A DNA stretch of 49,809 nt from Nocardiopsis sp. CC223A. GTDB taxonomy: Bacteria > Actinomycetota > Actinomycetes > Streptosporangiales > Streptosporangiaceae. The stretch spans positions 1 through 49,809 of the forward strand of contig NZ_JASFDV010000051.1 of assembly GCF_030766825.1 (NCBI RefSeq). The letters run 5' to 3'. The notes under the pieces were generated by a model, which was not told the origin of the DNA, did no database searches, and saw only the letters and a list, made by a program, of their open reading frames with translations. The translations under genes were made by a program, and so were the position numbers. Shown piece after piece: positions 1 to 8,879 of the stretch; within the stretch, counting starts at the first letter, position 1; each line of letters opens with the position of its first letter.

Positions 1-228
1 GCACCGGAACGGCCGTGAGTGGAGGGGATCTCCGGATTTCTTTACTTACGACGGGAAAGGTTCCGGGTGCCGGAAATTTTTTTCCCCAGGAAAATGGCTG
101 TTCAGGTGCGTTATGCGGTCGTGATCGGTCGTCGTTTTCCTGCGATGGTGCTTGTCGAGGGTCCATACTTGCCCATCACCGAGCGGTCACGCTCGCAAAA
201 AGGTTAGGTAACCGATCGTAGGACGACG
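1..228. other. intergenic, upstream of lipoprotein gene
   Basis: No convincing gene is visible in this stretch. It is AT-richer than the coding DNA (runs such as AAATTTTTTT near 76) and probably carries the promoter and leader of the lipoprotein gene. No clear -10/-35 pair could be assigned. Confidence 0.4.
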
Positions 229-840
229 ATGCCCATGACCCGCTGCACGAGCCCTCTCATCGGCCTTGGAACTGCGGTTTTGCTCGCCCTGACCGGATGC
301 GCCACGGGTGCCGAAGACGCTCCGGACGAACCGGTCCCGGGGGGCGGATACGGCTCCGACGACACCGGACAGGCAGATGGAACCCACGGAGAACACGAAT
401 CGGGCACCGAAAACGTTCCGGAACTCGGGACCGCGGAGAACGATGTGCTCGGTCCCCTCATCACGGACGGAAACGGCTACACGCTGTACCTGTTCACGGA
501 GGACACGGACCAATCCTCGGCCTGTGCCGGCGAGTGCGCCGAGAATTGGCCGCCGCTGCGCACCGCGGACGGTACCGACGCCGCCCGGGTCGGCGGGGGC
601 CTGTCGGCCGACCTCGTCGGCTCGGTCCCCCGCGACGACGGCGCCCCCCAGGTCACCTATGACGGCCGGCCGCTGTACACCTACACCGGCGACGCCGCCC
701 CGGGCGACGTCAACGGCCAGGCCGTCGGCGACACCTGGTACGCGGTCGCCGCGGACGGGGGCCCGGCCGGTGCCACCGGCGGCTCCGGCGGTGGCGGCTC
801 CGACGACGGCGGGGACTACATCCGCCGCCCCGGGGACTGA
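229..840 (+). CDS. secreted lipoprotein, COG4315 (Lipoprotein_15) repeat type
   Basis: The 203-residue product has a signal peptide ending in a lipobox (L-T-G-C, lipidated Cys24), so it should be anchored on the outer face of the membrane. An acidic, Gly/Asp/Glu-rich linker (about residues 25-75) is followed by two copies of the pattern 'G-x-T-L-Y-x-[FY]-T' (GYTLYLFTEDTD near 85 and RPLYTYTGD near 148). This pattern is typical of PF03640 secreted repeats. A Cys pair in ACAGECAENWPP sits between them. The tail is Gly/Ser-rich. The family has no settled biochemical role, though some members are linked to redox or electron-transfer contexts. A second in-frame ATG at 235 is an alternative start. 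The next gene begins 5 bp after the stop. Confidence 0.75.
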   Translation: MPMTRCTSPLIGLGTAVLLALTGCATGAEDAPDEPVPGGGYGSDDTGQADGTHGEHESGTENVPELGTAENDVLGPLITDGNGYTLYLFTEDTDQSSACAGECAENWPPLRTADGTDAARVGGGLSADLVGSVPRDDGAPQVTYDGRPLYTYTGDAAPGDVNGQAVGDTWYAVAADGGPAGATGGSGGGGSDDGGDYIRRPGD

Positions 841-845
841 GCCCG

Positions 846-1517
846 GTGGCCGCCGCCCGTGACCGCGCTCCGACCGTCCGTCGGATGCGCCGCAACGCGC
901 CCCGAACCGTCGAGCTGGCGGGTGTCGTCGGGTTCCTGCTGGTCACGACACTGACGGTCGTCATGGTCCTGCCCAACGGGACCACCAGCGTCGCCGGGGT
1001 CTTCTGGAGCGACTGGACCGCCACCGAGTACGGCCCGCTGGGCCCGGCCGACGTGGACGTGCTGATCAAGGTGCGCCAGGCCGGGCTGTGGGAGATCCCC
1101 GTGGGCCAGCAGGCCGCCGACCGGGCCCAGAGCCCCCGGGTCCGCGAGGTGGGGGCGACTCTCGCCGACGACCACATCCTCATGGACGAGCAGGTCCGCG
1201 AGGTGGCCGCCCGCCTGGACGTCCGATTGCCCAGCGCCCCCAGCGACGACCAGCAGCGCTGGATGGACGAACTCTCCGGCCTGTCCGGCGCCGGTTGGGA
1301 CCGGGTGTTCGCCGACCGCCTGCGGGCCGCCCACGGCAACGTCCTGACGGTCCTGGCCGAGGTGCGCGCCGGGACCCGCAACGACCTGGTCCGCTCCTTC
1401 TGCCAGCACGCGATCCTCATGGTCCTGCGCCACATCACGCTGCTGGAGAGCACCGGGCTGGTCGACTACGGGGCGCTTCCCGAGCCCCGTCCCCCCGAAC
1501 GGCGCCCGGAGCCCTGA
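846..1517 (+). CDS. DUF4142 domain membrane-anchored protein
   Basis: The 223-residue product has an N-terminal hydrophobic segment (about residues 22-44) and a mostly helical domain. The domain contains the 'D-x-x-F-[LI]-x-x-x-x-x-A-x-x-E-I' style start of DUF4142 (ADVDVLIKVRQAGLWEIPVGQQA) and the ADDH segment near residue 115, which is typical of the ferritin-like DUF4142 fold. Its function is unknown and it probably faces the periplasmic side. The GTG start at 846 lies 5 bp after the preceding lipoprotein stop, so the two are probably one transcript. ATG at 885 is an alternative start. The C-terminus is Pro/Arg-rich. Confidence 0.65.
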   Translation: MAAARDRAPTVRRMRRNAPRTVELAGVVGFLLVTTLTVVMVLPNGTTSVAGVFWSDWTATEYGPLGPADVDVLIKVRQAGLWEIPVGQQAADRAQSPRVREVGATLADDHILMDEQVREVAARLDVRLPSAPSDDQQRWMDELSGLSGAGWDRVFADRLRAAHGNVLTVLAEVRAGTRNDLVRSFCQHAILMVLRHITLLESTGLVDYGALPEPRPPERRPEP

Positions 1518-1584
1518 ACCGGAGCGCCCGCCCCGCGCGTGTCGCCGCAGGCCTGCGCGCCCGCACGAGAGGAGTGCATCACCC

Positions 1585-2757
1585 ATGGAAGAACGACCCC
1601 GAAAACGCATACGAGTACGCCTGCCCGCCCTGGTGGCCACGGCGGTCCTGGTCCTGGGCGGCCTGGCCCTCACCGCCACGGCGGCGGGTCCGCCGCAGGA
1701 GGGCACCCTGGTGGGTTCCTCCTGGTGGTGGGGAAGGGACGACGGCGGCCACGGCGGTCACCACCGCGGCGGCCGGCCGACCACCGAGCCCACCGACCCG
1801 GACAACGGTGGGGACGGCGGCCACGGGGACCACGGGGGGCACGGTGACGACCCCGTCACCGGCCCCGACCCCTCCCTGTTCGCCCCCATCGAGGAGGCAC
1901 CCCCGCTCCCCGCCGGGCCCGGGCCCGACGGGAACGCCTCCACCGGCACCTTCACCACCGACTGCGGCGTCAACGACATCGGGGTGCGCAACTCCGAGAA
2001 CGTCATCGTCGCGCCGGGCGTCGCCCACGGCGCCCAGCACACCCACGACTACGTCGGCAACACCGACGTCCAGCGGTTCACTGAGGACGTCGACGCCAAC
2101 AACGCGATCCTCGCGGCCGGGGACACCACCTGCCCGGACGGCGACCGGTCCATGCACTACTGGCCGGTGCTGCGCGACCTCACCGGCGAGGGCGAGGACG
2201 CCGACCTGTCGGGCGGCGGCCTGGACGGCAACGTCGGCCGGATCATCGTCCCGTCCGCGGTGACCATCGAGTTCCTCGGCAACGCGCGCGGTCCGGTGAC
2301 CGCCATGCCGGAGTTCCTCCAGATCATCACCGGCAACGCCCGGGCCGTCACGGCCGAGGGGGTCAACGCCAACGCCCGGTGGACCTGCACCGGGTTCGAG
2401 GACCGGGCCTTCCCGGACCGCTACCCGCTGTGCCCGGAGGGCTCCGACGTCGTGCGCGTGCTGGAGTTCCCCGGCTGCTGGAACGGCACCGACGCCACGA
2501 GCGAGGACAAGCGCTCGCACATCGTGTTCGCCCAGGAGGACGGCTCCTGCCCGGACGGCTTCACGGCCGTGCCGCGGCTGCGCCACACCCTGGTCTACGA
2601 GGTGCCCGAGGGGCCCGAGTTCGCCCTCGACGGGTTCCCCGACCAGGGGCGCCACCCCATCACCGACCACTCCGACCACATCAACGTCATGCCCGACGAG
2701 CTGATGGCCGAGGTGGTCGAGTGCATCAACGGCGGCCTCGACTGCCGACGGCCCTGA
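1585..2757 (+). CDS. secreted DUF1996 domain protein
   Basis: The 390-residue product has an N-terminal Arg-rich segment and a hydrophobic signal or anchor (about 14-36). A His/Gly/Asp-rich low-complexity linker follows (about 50-95). The DUF1996 domain runs from about 120 to the end and shows the family landmarks 'HTHDYVGN', 'D...C.DG..S.YW.P.L' and a late H-x-D segment ([10 protein letters not shown]). DUF1996 proteins are secreted and common in actinomycetes and fungi. Their activity is unknown, although conserved His/Asp residues suggest metal or glycan binding. The ATG follows an AGGAG at 11-bp spacing. A strong hairpin lies directly downstream. Confidence 0.75.
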   Translation: MEERPRKRIRVRLPALVATAVLVLGGLALTATAAGPPQEGTLVGSSWWWGRDDGGHGGHHRGGRPTTEPTDPDNGGDGGHGDHGGHGDDPVTGPDPSLFAPIEEAPPLPAGPGPDGNASTGTFTTDCGVNDIGVRNSENVIVAPGVAHGAQHTHDYVGNTDVQRFTEDVDANNAILAAGDTTCPDGDRSMHYWPVLRDLTGEGEDADLSGGGLDGNVGRIIVPSAVTIEFLGNARGPVTAMPEFLQIITGNARAVTAEGVNANARWTCTGFEDRAFPDRYPLCPEGSDVVRVLEFPGCWNGTDATSEDKRSHIVFAQEDGSCPDGFTAVPRLRHTLVYEVPEGPEFALDGFPDQGRHPITDHSDHINVMPDELMAEVVECINGGLDCRRP

Positions 2758-2769
2758 CGCCGCCCTACC

Positions 2770-2812
2770 CCGGGGTTCCGGGACATCCGCAGGCCGGAGC
2801 CCGGAACCCCGG
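2770..2812 (+). terminator. intrinsic terminator after DUF1996 gene
   Basis: Two 13-base arms (2770-2782 and 2800-2812) are perfectly complementary around a 17-base loop and begin 12 bases after the stop codon. There is no long T-tract, as is usual in actinobacteria. Confidence 0.65.
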
Positions 2813-3032
2813 ATGATGGTCCACCCGGCGTCCCGCGGGTGGACCGGGGCCGTGTGTGACGAACCACACCCCGTGTCGCCGTCGAAGCGGCTCTTCCCCG
2901 CCCCTTCGGAGGAATCGGGTTCCACTGGGAGTGGAACACCCGTCACCACGGCCCCTTACGGCACAGAAGTGCGGTCACGGAAACCCTTGCGGCACAGCGG
3001 AATCCGGTCCTCGGACCCCACAGCTTTAGACC

Positions 3033-3048
3033 ATTGGCCTATACCAAT
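3033..3048. promoter_or_regulatory. palindromic operator upstream of pckG
   Basis: The sequence ATTGGCCTATACCAAT has half-sites ATTGG/CCAAT around CCTATA. It lies within a longer imperfect inverted repeat (3029-3053, GACCA...TGGTC) about 60-80 bp before the pckG start. The shape resembles GntR/HutC-family operators, but the regulator is not encoded nearby. The rest of the 2758-3109 gap holds only the terminator and AT-richer promoter-like sequence. Confidence 0.45.
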
Positions 3049-3109
3049 TGGTCACCGTGGGGGAGCGTCGTTCATGATGCGAGGGATCTCGATTCACAAA
3101 GGAGCCGCT

Positions 3110-4924
3110 GTGACCGTCGGTATTGATCTGGGCGTCGCCCCGACCTCCCACGAAGAACTGGTGTCCTGGGTTCGCGAGGTCGCGGAACTGACCCAGCCCG
3201 ACAACGTCATCTGGTGCGACGGCTCCGACGAGGAGTGGACCCGCCTCACCGACCTGCTCGTCGAGCAGGGCACCTTCAAACGCCTCAATCCGGAGAAGCG
3301 CCCCAACAGCTTCTACTGCACCTCCGACCCCACGGACGTGGCCCGCGTCGAGGACCGCACCTTCATCTGCTCCGAGCGTGAAGAGGACGCCGGCCCCACC
3401 AACAACTGGATCGCCCCCGACGAGATGCGCGCCACCTTCGGCGAGGTCTTCCGGGGCTCCATGCGCGGCCGCACCATGTACGTCGTGCCCTTCTGCATGG
3501 GCCCGCTGGGCGGTGAGATCTCCCAGCTCGGCGTCGAGATCACCGACTCCCCGTACGTCGTCGTCTCCATGCGCATCATGGCCCGCATGGGCGACGCCGC
3601 CCTGCGCCTGATCGAGGAGCGCGGCGACTTCGTCAAGGCCGTCCACTCCGTCGGCGCCCCGCTGGAGCCCGGCCAGGAGGACGTGGCCTGGCCCTGCAAC
3701 TCCACCAAGTACATCTCGCACTTCCCCGAGACCCGTGAGATCTGGTCCTACGGCTCCGGCTACGGCGGCAACGCCCTGCTGGGCAAGAAGTGCTACGCGC
3801 TGCGCATCGCCTCGGTGATGGCCCGCGACGAGGGCTGGCTCGCCGAGCACATGCTGATCCTCAAGGTCACCTCGCCCGAGGGCAGGACGCACTACATCGC
3901 GGCCGCCTTCCCGAGCGCCTGCGGCAAGACCAACCTCGCCATGCTCCAGCCGACCATCCCGGGCTGGAAGGTCGAGACCGTCGGCGACGACATCGCCTGG
4001 ATGCGCTTCGACGCGCAGGGCCGGCTGCGCGCCATCAACCCGGAGGCCGGGTTCTTCGGCGTCGCCCCGGGCACCGGCGAGAAGACCAACGCCAACGCCA
4101 TCGACACCCTGTGGGGCAACAGCATCTTCACCAACGTCGCCCTCACCGAGGACGGCGACGTGTGGTGGGAGGGCCTCACCGAGGAGCCCCCGGCGCACCT
4201 GACCGACTGGAAGGGCCGCCCCTGGACCCCGGAGTCCGCCGAGCCCGCGGCGCACCCCAACTCCCGCTTCACCACCCCGGCCGGGCAGGCCCCGACCATC
4301 GCCGACGAGTGGGAGGACCCGGCGGGCGTACCGATCTCCGCCATCCTCTTCGGCGGCCGCCGCGCCACCGCGGTCCCGCTGGTCACCGAGTCCCTCAGCT
4401 GGCAGCACGGCGTCTACCTGGGCGCCAACGTCTCCTCCGAGAAGACCGCCGCCGCCGAGGGCACCGTGGGCGAGCTGCGCCGCGACCCGTTCGCGATGCT
4501 GCCCTTCTGCGGCTACAACATGGGCGACTACTTCGCCCACTGGGTCAAGGTGGGCGCCGACGCCGACCAGGAGAAGCTGCCCAGGATCTTCTACGTGAAC
4601 TGGTTCCGCAAGGACGCCGAGGGCCGCTTCGTGTGGCCCGGCTTCGGTGAGAACAGCCGCGTCATCAAGTGGATCGTCGAGCGCCTGGAGGGCACCGCCG
4701 ACGCCGTCGAGACCCCGATCGGCCTGCTGCCGACCGAGGACGGCATCGACACCGAGGGCCTGGACCTGTCCGCCGAGGACCTGGAGTTCCTGCTCTCGGT
4801 CGACCCCGAGATCTGGAAGCAGGAGGCCGCACTGGTCCCCGAGTTCTTCAAGACCTTCGGCGACCACCTCCCGGGCGAGCTCTGGGACGAGTACCACGCT
4901 CTGCTGGACCGGCTCGGCCAGTAG
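3110..4924 (+). CDS. pckG: phosphoenolpyruvate carboxykinase (GTP)
   Basis: The enzyme converts oxaloacetate + GTP to PEP + GDP + CO2 in the cytoplasm, linking the TCA cycle to gluconeogenesis. The product is 604 residues, the usual length of GTP-type enzymes. The kinase-1a loop with the active-site Cys ([12 protein letters not shown]) is near residue 268, and the kinase-2 segment (GDDIAWMRF) is near 295. The PEPCK segments FGGRRA and GYNMGDYF follow later. The start is the GTG at 3110, preceded by AAAGGAG at good spacing. The open frame extends further upstream but has no family homology there. A palindromic operator lies upstream and a strong terminator downstream. Confidence 0.95.
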   Translation: MTVGIDLGVAPTSHEELVSWVREVAELTQPDNVIWCDGSDEEWTRLTDLLVEQGTFKRLNPEKRPNSFYCTSDPTDVARVEDRTFICSEREEDAGPTNNWIAPDEMRATFGEVFRGSMRGRTMYVVPFCMGPLGGEISQLGVEITDSPYVVVSMRIMARMGDAALRLIEERGDFVKAVHSVGAPLEPGQEDVAWPCNSTKYISHFPETREIWSYGSGYGGNALLGKKCYALRIASVMARDEGWLAEHMLILKVTSPEGRTHYIAAAFPSACGKTNLAMLQPTIPGWKVETVGDDIAWMRFDAQGRLRAINPEAGFFGVAPGTGEKTNANAIDTLWGNSIFTNVALTEDGDVWWEGLTEEPPAHLTDWKGRPWTPESAEPAAHPNSRFTTPAGQAPTIADEWEDPAGVPISAILFGGRRATAVPLVTESLSWQHGVYLGANVSSEKTAAAEGTVGELRRDPFAMLPFCGYNMGDYFAHWVKVGADADQEKLPRIFYVNWFRKDAEGRFVWPGFGENSRVIKWIVERLEGTADAVETPIGLLPTEDGIDTEGLDLSAEDLEFLLSVDPEIWKQEAALVPEFFKTFGDHLPGELWDEYHALLDRLGQ

Positions 4925-4974
4925 CGGCATCCCGCCGGCCCCACCTCTTCCGCGCAAGGGGCCAGCGGCGACAC

Positions 4975-5007
4975 GGGGCGCGGGCACCGGTACGGTGCCC
5001 GCGCCCC
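4975..5007 (+). terminator. pckG: intrinsic terminator of pckG
   Basis: A perfect 15-bp stem (4975-4989 with 4993-5007) has a 3-base GTA loop, about 50 bases after the pckG stop. It abuts the 37-bp tandem array. Confidence 0.8.
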
Positions 5008-5011
5008 GGCG

Positions 5012-5262
5012 TGTTTCATGCGGGGGCCTCGCCGCTCGTGCCCTGGTGTGTTTCATGCGGGGGCGCCGTTGTTCGCGCCTCGGCGCGTTTTACGCGGGGG
5101 TGCCGCTGCCCGCGCTCCGGCGTGTTTCACTCGGGGCGCCGCTGTTCGTGCCCTGGTGTGTTTCATGCGGGGGCGCCGTTGTTCGCGCCTCGGCGCGTTT
5201 TACGCGGGGGTGCCGCCGCCCGCGCTCCGGCATGTTTCACTCGGGGCCCCGTTGTTCGCGCC
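5012..5262. repeat. seven-copy 37-bp tandem array with ~110-bp higher-order period
   Basis: Units start at 5012, 5049, 5086, 5123, 5159, 5196 and 5233. Six are 36-37 bp and the last is partial. Each begins TGTTTCAyGCGGGGG or CGTTTTACGCGGGGG and ends with CCCTGGTG, GCCTCGGCG or CTCCGGCG. Units 2-3 and 5-6 are nearly identical, so three units form a period of about 110 bp. The distal units run into the 3' end of the regulator gene on the minus strand and supply its stop codon. Confidence 0.85.
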
Positions 5263-6003
5263 CTCCGGGGTCCCGGCGGGACCGTGCGCCAGCAGGGGGC
5301 GCAGTTCCTCGGCGGCGCGGGTCAGCGCCTCGCCGATCCGGTCCAGGAAATCCGCGGTGGAGGAGAGCCGCGCCCCGGCGACCGTGTCCGAGCCCAGCGC
5401 CGACACACCCCGCCGGGCCGCCTCGGCGATCGCGGTGTTCGCCTGGACCGAGGCCGTCACGGACCGGAACCAGATGTCCTGGTCGACGGTGTAGAGGTCC
5501 CGCCGCCCGCGACCGCCGCGTATGCGCTGGAGCAGGCCCTGCTCCTCCAAGAACCCGACGGCCAGCGACACCGAGGCCGGGCTGACCCCGAGCATGCGGA
5601 CCAGGTCGGCCGCGGTCAGCCCGGGGCCGTCGGCGGCGCACAGGCGGGCGAGCACCCGGGCCGTCATCCGGGTCATCCCAGAGGCGGTCAGCGCCCCGAC
5701 GAACTCCTCCTCGAAGGCCCGGACCGCAGGGGCGTCCGGTTCCCGGACCCGCGCTCCGGGCCGCTCCCGGGTGTCCGCCGGGGGCCGGGGCGGCGCGTTC
5801 CCGCCGCGCCGGGCGCGCCGGTCCGCCTCCCGCTGGGCCGGGTCGGCCCGGTAACCGCTCCGGCCGCCGTTGCGGGACACCTCGCGGCTGACGGTCGAGG
5901 TGGGTCGCTCCAGGCGCCGGGCGATCTCGGCGTAGCCGAGCCCGTCGGCCAGGCCGCGGGCGATGTGGCGGCGCTCCTGGTGGGTGAGTCGTCCTCCGGG
6001 CAC
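5200..6003 (-). CDS. transcriptional regulator: IS30-like HTH + GbsR/MarR-type winged helix
   Basis: This 267-residue protein has an N-terminal HTH_38-type helix-turn-helix (residues about 5-45: LTHQERRHIARGLADGLGYAEIARRLERPTSTVSREV, read in parts), as found in IS30 transposases. A basic linker follows, then a MarR/GbsR-like winged helix (about 95-165). In the latter, 'DLVRMLGVSPASVSLAVGFLEEQGLL' resembles the recognition region. The C-terminal about 20 residues are encoded by the 37-bp tandem array and look unconserved. It is divergent from the P450 gene. Three ATTGTTGC-type half-sites lie between them, so it probably represses itself and the P450/ferredoxin pair (inference). Confidence 0.8.
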   Translation of the reverse strand: MPGGRLTHQERRHIARGLADGLGYAEIARRLERPTSTVSREVSRNGGRSGYRADPAQREADRRARRGGNAPPRPPADTRERPGARVREPDAPAVRAFEEEFVGALTASGMTRMTARVLARLCAADGPGLTAADLVRMLGVSPASVSLAVGFLEEQGLLQRIRGGRGRRDLYTVDQDIWFRSVTASVQANTAIAEAARRGVSALGSDTVAGARLSSTADFLDRIGEALTRAAEELRPLLAHGPAGTPEGANNGAPSETCRSAGGGTPA

Positions 6004-6049
6004 GGGCCCCTCCGTTCGTGTCGAGGTGCGGTGGTGCGTTCAGCTTCAG

Positions 6050-6106
6050 ATTGTTGCAACGAATGCCGTCGGAATTGTTGCTTTCGCATCCAGGCCGGTT
6101 GCAATC
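6050..6106. promoter_or_regulatory. operator-like half-sites in P450/regulator divergent region
   Basis: Copies of ATTGTTGC lie at 6050-6057 and 6074-6081, and the reverse form GTTGCAAT at about 6098-6105. The first overlaps the perfect palindrome GTTGCAAC. They sit in an AT-rich divergent intergenic region (6004-6252) that otherwise holds no gene. Confidence 0.5.
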
Positions 6107-6252
6107 TTTGGCTATTTTGACCTGCCTTCACGGTGTTCCCTTGTCGATTATGTATTGATCGGTCATTGAATGCAACGTAGCGTTTTACTCGCATTGAACG
6201 ATCCGCACGCGGGGTGCGCCACCGGGTGCCCCGCCCTCCCCGAGGATGCGCC

Positions 6253-7446
6253 ATGACCACGGTCACTCCCGAGCCGCTGCCCACCGAACGCCCCCGCGGA
6301 TGCCCCTTCGATCCCCCGTCCGGGCTGCGCGACCGGCCGCGCCTGAGCCGGATGGTCTACGCCGACGGCCACGTCGGCTGGCTGGTCACCGGCCATGCCC
6401 TGGCCCGCTCCGTGGCGGCCGACCGCCGGTTCAGCTCGCGCCACGAGCTCATGCGGCTGCCGGTGGCCAGGGCCGGTTTCACCGGGCCGCTGCCGCCCGC
6501 GACCCCGGGCATGTTCATCGGGCTCGACGCCCCCGAGCACACCCGCTACCGCCGCCTGCTCGCCGGAAAGTTCACCGTCAGGCGGATGAACACCCTCGCC
6601 GAACGGGTCGGGGAGATCACCGCCGAGTGCCTCGACGCCATGGCCGCGCACGGCCCCGGGCTCGACCTCGTGCCCGTGTTCGCCCAGGCCGTGCCCGCGC
6701 TGGTGATCTGCGAGCTGCTGGGGGTGCCCACCGACGACCGCGAACGCTTCCAGCGCCTGGCGGAGGCGGCGAACGACCTCGACGCCGGCCTGGAGGAGAC
6801 GCAGGCGGCGATGGAGGAACTGGGCGGGTACATCGCGGGCCTGGTCCGGGAGAAGGCCGAGACTCCGACCGACGACCTGCTGTCCGACCTGACCACGGGC
6901 GACCTCTCCTTCGAGGAGCTGGTCACCGTCGGGACCCTGCTGTTGGGCGCGGGCCTGGACACCACCGCGAACATGCTCGGACTGGGCGTGTTCGCGCTGC
7001 TCACCCACCCCGACCAGATCCCGGTGATGCGCGAGGGCCCCGAGGCGGTCGAGAAGGCGGTCGAGGAACTGCTGCGGTACCTGACCATCGCGCACACCGG
7101 GGTGCGCGTCGCACTTGAGGACGTCGAACTGGCCGGGCAGGTGATCCGCGCGGGGGAGAGCGTCACCATCGCGGCCCAGGCCGCCAACCGCGACCCGGAG
7201 AAGTTCGCCGACCCCGACACCCTGGATCTGCGCCGGGACTCGGCGGGGCACCTCTCCTTCGGCCACGGCCCCCACCAGTGCCTGGGGCAGCAGCTGGCCC
7301 GGGTGGAGCTGCGGGTGGCCCTGGCGGGGCTCTTCGCAAGGTTCCCGACCCTGCGCCTGGCGGTCCCGGCCGACGAGGTGCCCGTGCGGCGGCACGCCGA
7401 CATCCACGGGGTACACAGCCTCCCCGTCACCTGGGACGGGGAGTGA
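6253..7446 (+). CDS. cytochrome P450
   Basis: This 397-residue bacterial class I P450 is a haem monooxygenase of unassigned substrate. The I-helix oxygen-binding motif is AGLDTTA (Asp236-Thr237-Thr238) and the K-helix is EELLRYL. The haem loop FGHGPHQCLG places the axial thiolate at Cys343. The start is ATG 6253, with GAGG 7 bp upstream; the frame remains open further upstream but lacks a ribosome site. The ferredoxin gene begins 3 bp after the stop and is the likely electron donor. No tailoring-pathway genes are adjacent, so a xenobiotic or terpene/polyketide role cannot be chosen. Confidence 0.93.
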   Translation: MTTVTPEPLPTERPRGCPFDPPSGLRDRPRLSRMVYADGHVGWLVTGHALARSVAADRRFSSRHELMRLPVARAGFTGPLPPATPGMFIGLDAPEHTRYRRLLAGKFTVRRMNTLAERVGEITAECLDAMAAHGPGLDLVPVFAQAVPALVICELLGVPTDDRERFQRLAEAANDLDAGLEETQAAMEELGGYIAGLVREKAETPTDDLLSDLTTGDLSFEELVTVGTLLLGAGLDTTANMLGLGVFALLTHPDQIPVMREGPEAVEKAVEELLRYLTIAHTGVRVALEDVELAGQVIRAGESVTIAAQAANRDPEKFADPDTLDLRRDSAGHLSFGHGPHQCLGQQLARVELRVALAGLFARFPTLRLAVPADEVPVRRHADIHGVHSLPVTWDGE

Positions 7447-7449
7447 CCG

Positions 7450-7644
7450 GTGGGGATCGTCATCGACCGCTCGCTCTGCGTCGGCGCCGGGATGTGCGCC
7501 CTCAGCGCGCCCGGGGTGTTCGACCAGGACCCCGATGAGGGGACGGTGACGCCGGTGGGCGGGGCCGCCCCCGACCCCGGGGACCCGGCGGTCCGCCGGG
7601 CGGTGGACACGTGCCCGTCCGGGGCGATCACCCTCGCGCCCTGA
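7450..7644 (+). CDS. [3Fe-4S]-type ferredoxin, P450 redox partner
   Basis: This 64-residue protein begins VGIVIDRSLCVGAGMC. The pattern C-x5-C ... C-P (Cys10, Cys16 and the Cys of TCPSGAI) gives only three cluster cysteines, as in [3Fe-4S] ferredoxins that serve actinomycete P450s. The GTG start is 3 bp after the P450 stop, indicating translational coupling. A ferredoxin reductase is not present nearby and would have to come from elsewhere in the genome. Confidence 0.9.
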   Translation: MGIVIDRSLCVGAGMCALSAPGVFDQDPDEGTVTPVGGAAPDPGDPAVRRAVDTCPSGAITLAP

Positions 7645-7830
7645 GCCCCCTGGGGTGGCAGGGCGCCACCCGCCGCCCCGGGGCCCGGGCCCGCCCGTCC
7701 GCCCGTCCGGGCACCCGGACGGTCACGCCGACCGCACATTTACGGGTGTTTCCGCGAACTCCCCCCGGGCAATTCCGGTCCGTGCTAATGATGTGACCGA
7801 CAGTGACGTAATCTGCCCTCGGGAATCCCT

Positions 7831-8616
7831 ATGTTCACCCTGTTCCTCATCCTCGCCGTACTGGCCGCCATGGTGGCGGGGGCCGTACTGGCCGCCGGCC
7901 GCTTCCGGGTCGACGACGGGGAATCCGGCGGCGCCGTCGGCATCGTCGTGGCCCCCTGCGTCCTGGCCCTCTACCTCGGCTCGGCCGCCATGGGCGTGGT
8001 GATCGGCTGGGAGGGCTACAAGGCCGCCGAGGACGGGGTGATGGCCGAGGCCGGATCGGCCCAGTCCCTGTACTGGAGCACCGTCGCCCTGCCCGAACAC
8101 GAGTCCGAGGAGGTCCGCGACCGGCTGCGCGTCTACCTGGCCGCCGTGGTCGAGGACGACTGGCCCCTCATGGAGGCCGCCGAAGGCCTCAGCCCGGAGG
8201 CCGACGCCGCCTACGCCGATCTGGCCGCCTCGGTGCGGTCGCTGTCGGTCTCCGACACCGGCGACGGACTGGACCGCCTCACCGCCCGCCAGGAGCTGAA
8301 CGCGCTGGGCGAGGCCCGCCTGGAGCGCGCCGACGCCGCCACCGAGGGCATGCCGCCGGTGCTCACCGGTATCGCCGCGCTCTCGGCGATCGCCGTCGGG
8401 GTGCTGCCCTTCGCCATGCTCCGGCGCGGTTCCCGCATCGCCTACTTCTGGGCCGCGGCCAACCTGGCGTTCGTGTTCGCCACGGTCGTGCTGCTGTTCT
8501 ACATGGGCCACCCGTTCAGCGGCGTCCTCGCCCACGACGCGGGAGGGATCGAGGACGCCCTGGCCGGGCTCGACGACATCGACCGGGCACTGGCCGCCCC
8601 GATGTCCTCATACTGA
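7831..8616 (+). CDS. DUF4239 (bestrophin-like) membrane protein
   Basis: The 261-residue protein has two N-terminal membrane segments (about 1-22 and 34-60), a soluble helical region of about 110 residues, then two C-terminal membrane segments (about 180-200 and 208-230). This 2+2 arrangement, with 'Y.....A..E...L..L' helices in the loop, matches DUF4239 proteins annotated as bestrophin-like. Function is unknown; an anion channel is only a structural suggestion. The ATG at 7831 has no strong ribosome site. The upstream gap 7645-7830 shows nothing else. Confidence 0.6.
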   Translation: MFTLFLILAVLAAMVAGAVLAAGRFRVDDGESGGAVGIVVAPCVLALYLGSAAMGVVIGWEGYKAAEDGVMAEAGSAQSLYWSTVALPEHESEEVRDRLRVYLAAVVEDDWPLMEAAEGLSPEADAAYADLAASVRSLSVSDTGDGLDRLTARQELNALGEARLERADAATEGMPPVLTGIAALSAIAVGVLPFAMLRRGSRIAYFWAAANLAFVFATVVLLFYMGHPFSGVLAHDAGGIEDALAGLDDIDRALAAPMSSY

Positions 8617-8627
8617 CCGCCCGCCTT

Positions 8628-8879
8628 CGGACTGTTGTCGGTTCGTGCGGGCGGCGGCCCCTGTGGACGCGGCTGCGGTCGCGTCCACGGGGGCCACCAG
8701 TACCGCTGATGTGCGTATCGTGCCGAAGGTCGGGGAGGCGGTCGACCCGTCTCCGGACTATTGCCGGTTCGCGCGGGCGGCGGCCCCCGCGGACGCGGAC
8801 GCGGCCACGGCCACGATGACCACCAGCACCGCCGACGTGCGCATCGTGCCGAAGGTCGGCGAGACGGTCGACCCGCCCC
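8628..8879. repeat. 126-bp imperfect tandem duplication at 3' end of the proline-rich gene
   Basis: Copy 8628-8753 matches copy 8754-8879 with an offset of exactly 126 bp (42 codons). The right copy holds the 3' end of the minus-strand gene ending at 8758. The left copy lies just past its stop codon in the same frame. Confidence 0.8.

Noticed and set aside
2813..3109. Longer N-terminus for PEP carboxykinase
   Set aside because: The frame is open, but GTG 3110 has AAAGGAG before it and gives the family length. The upstream part contains a terminator and an operator.
5012..5262. 37-bp array as CRISPR repeats
   Set aside because: The unit length is suggestive, but copies are directly adjacent and spacers are absent.
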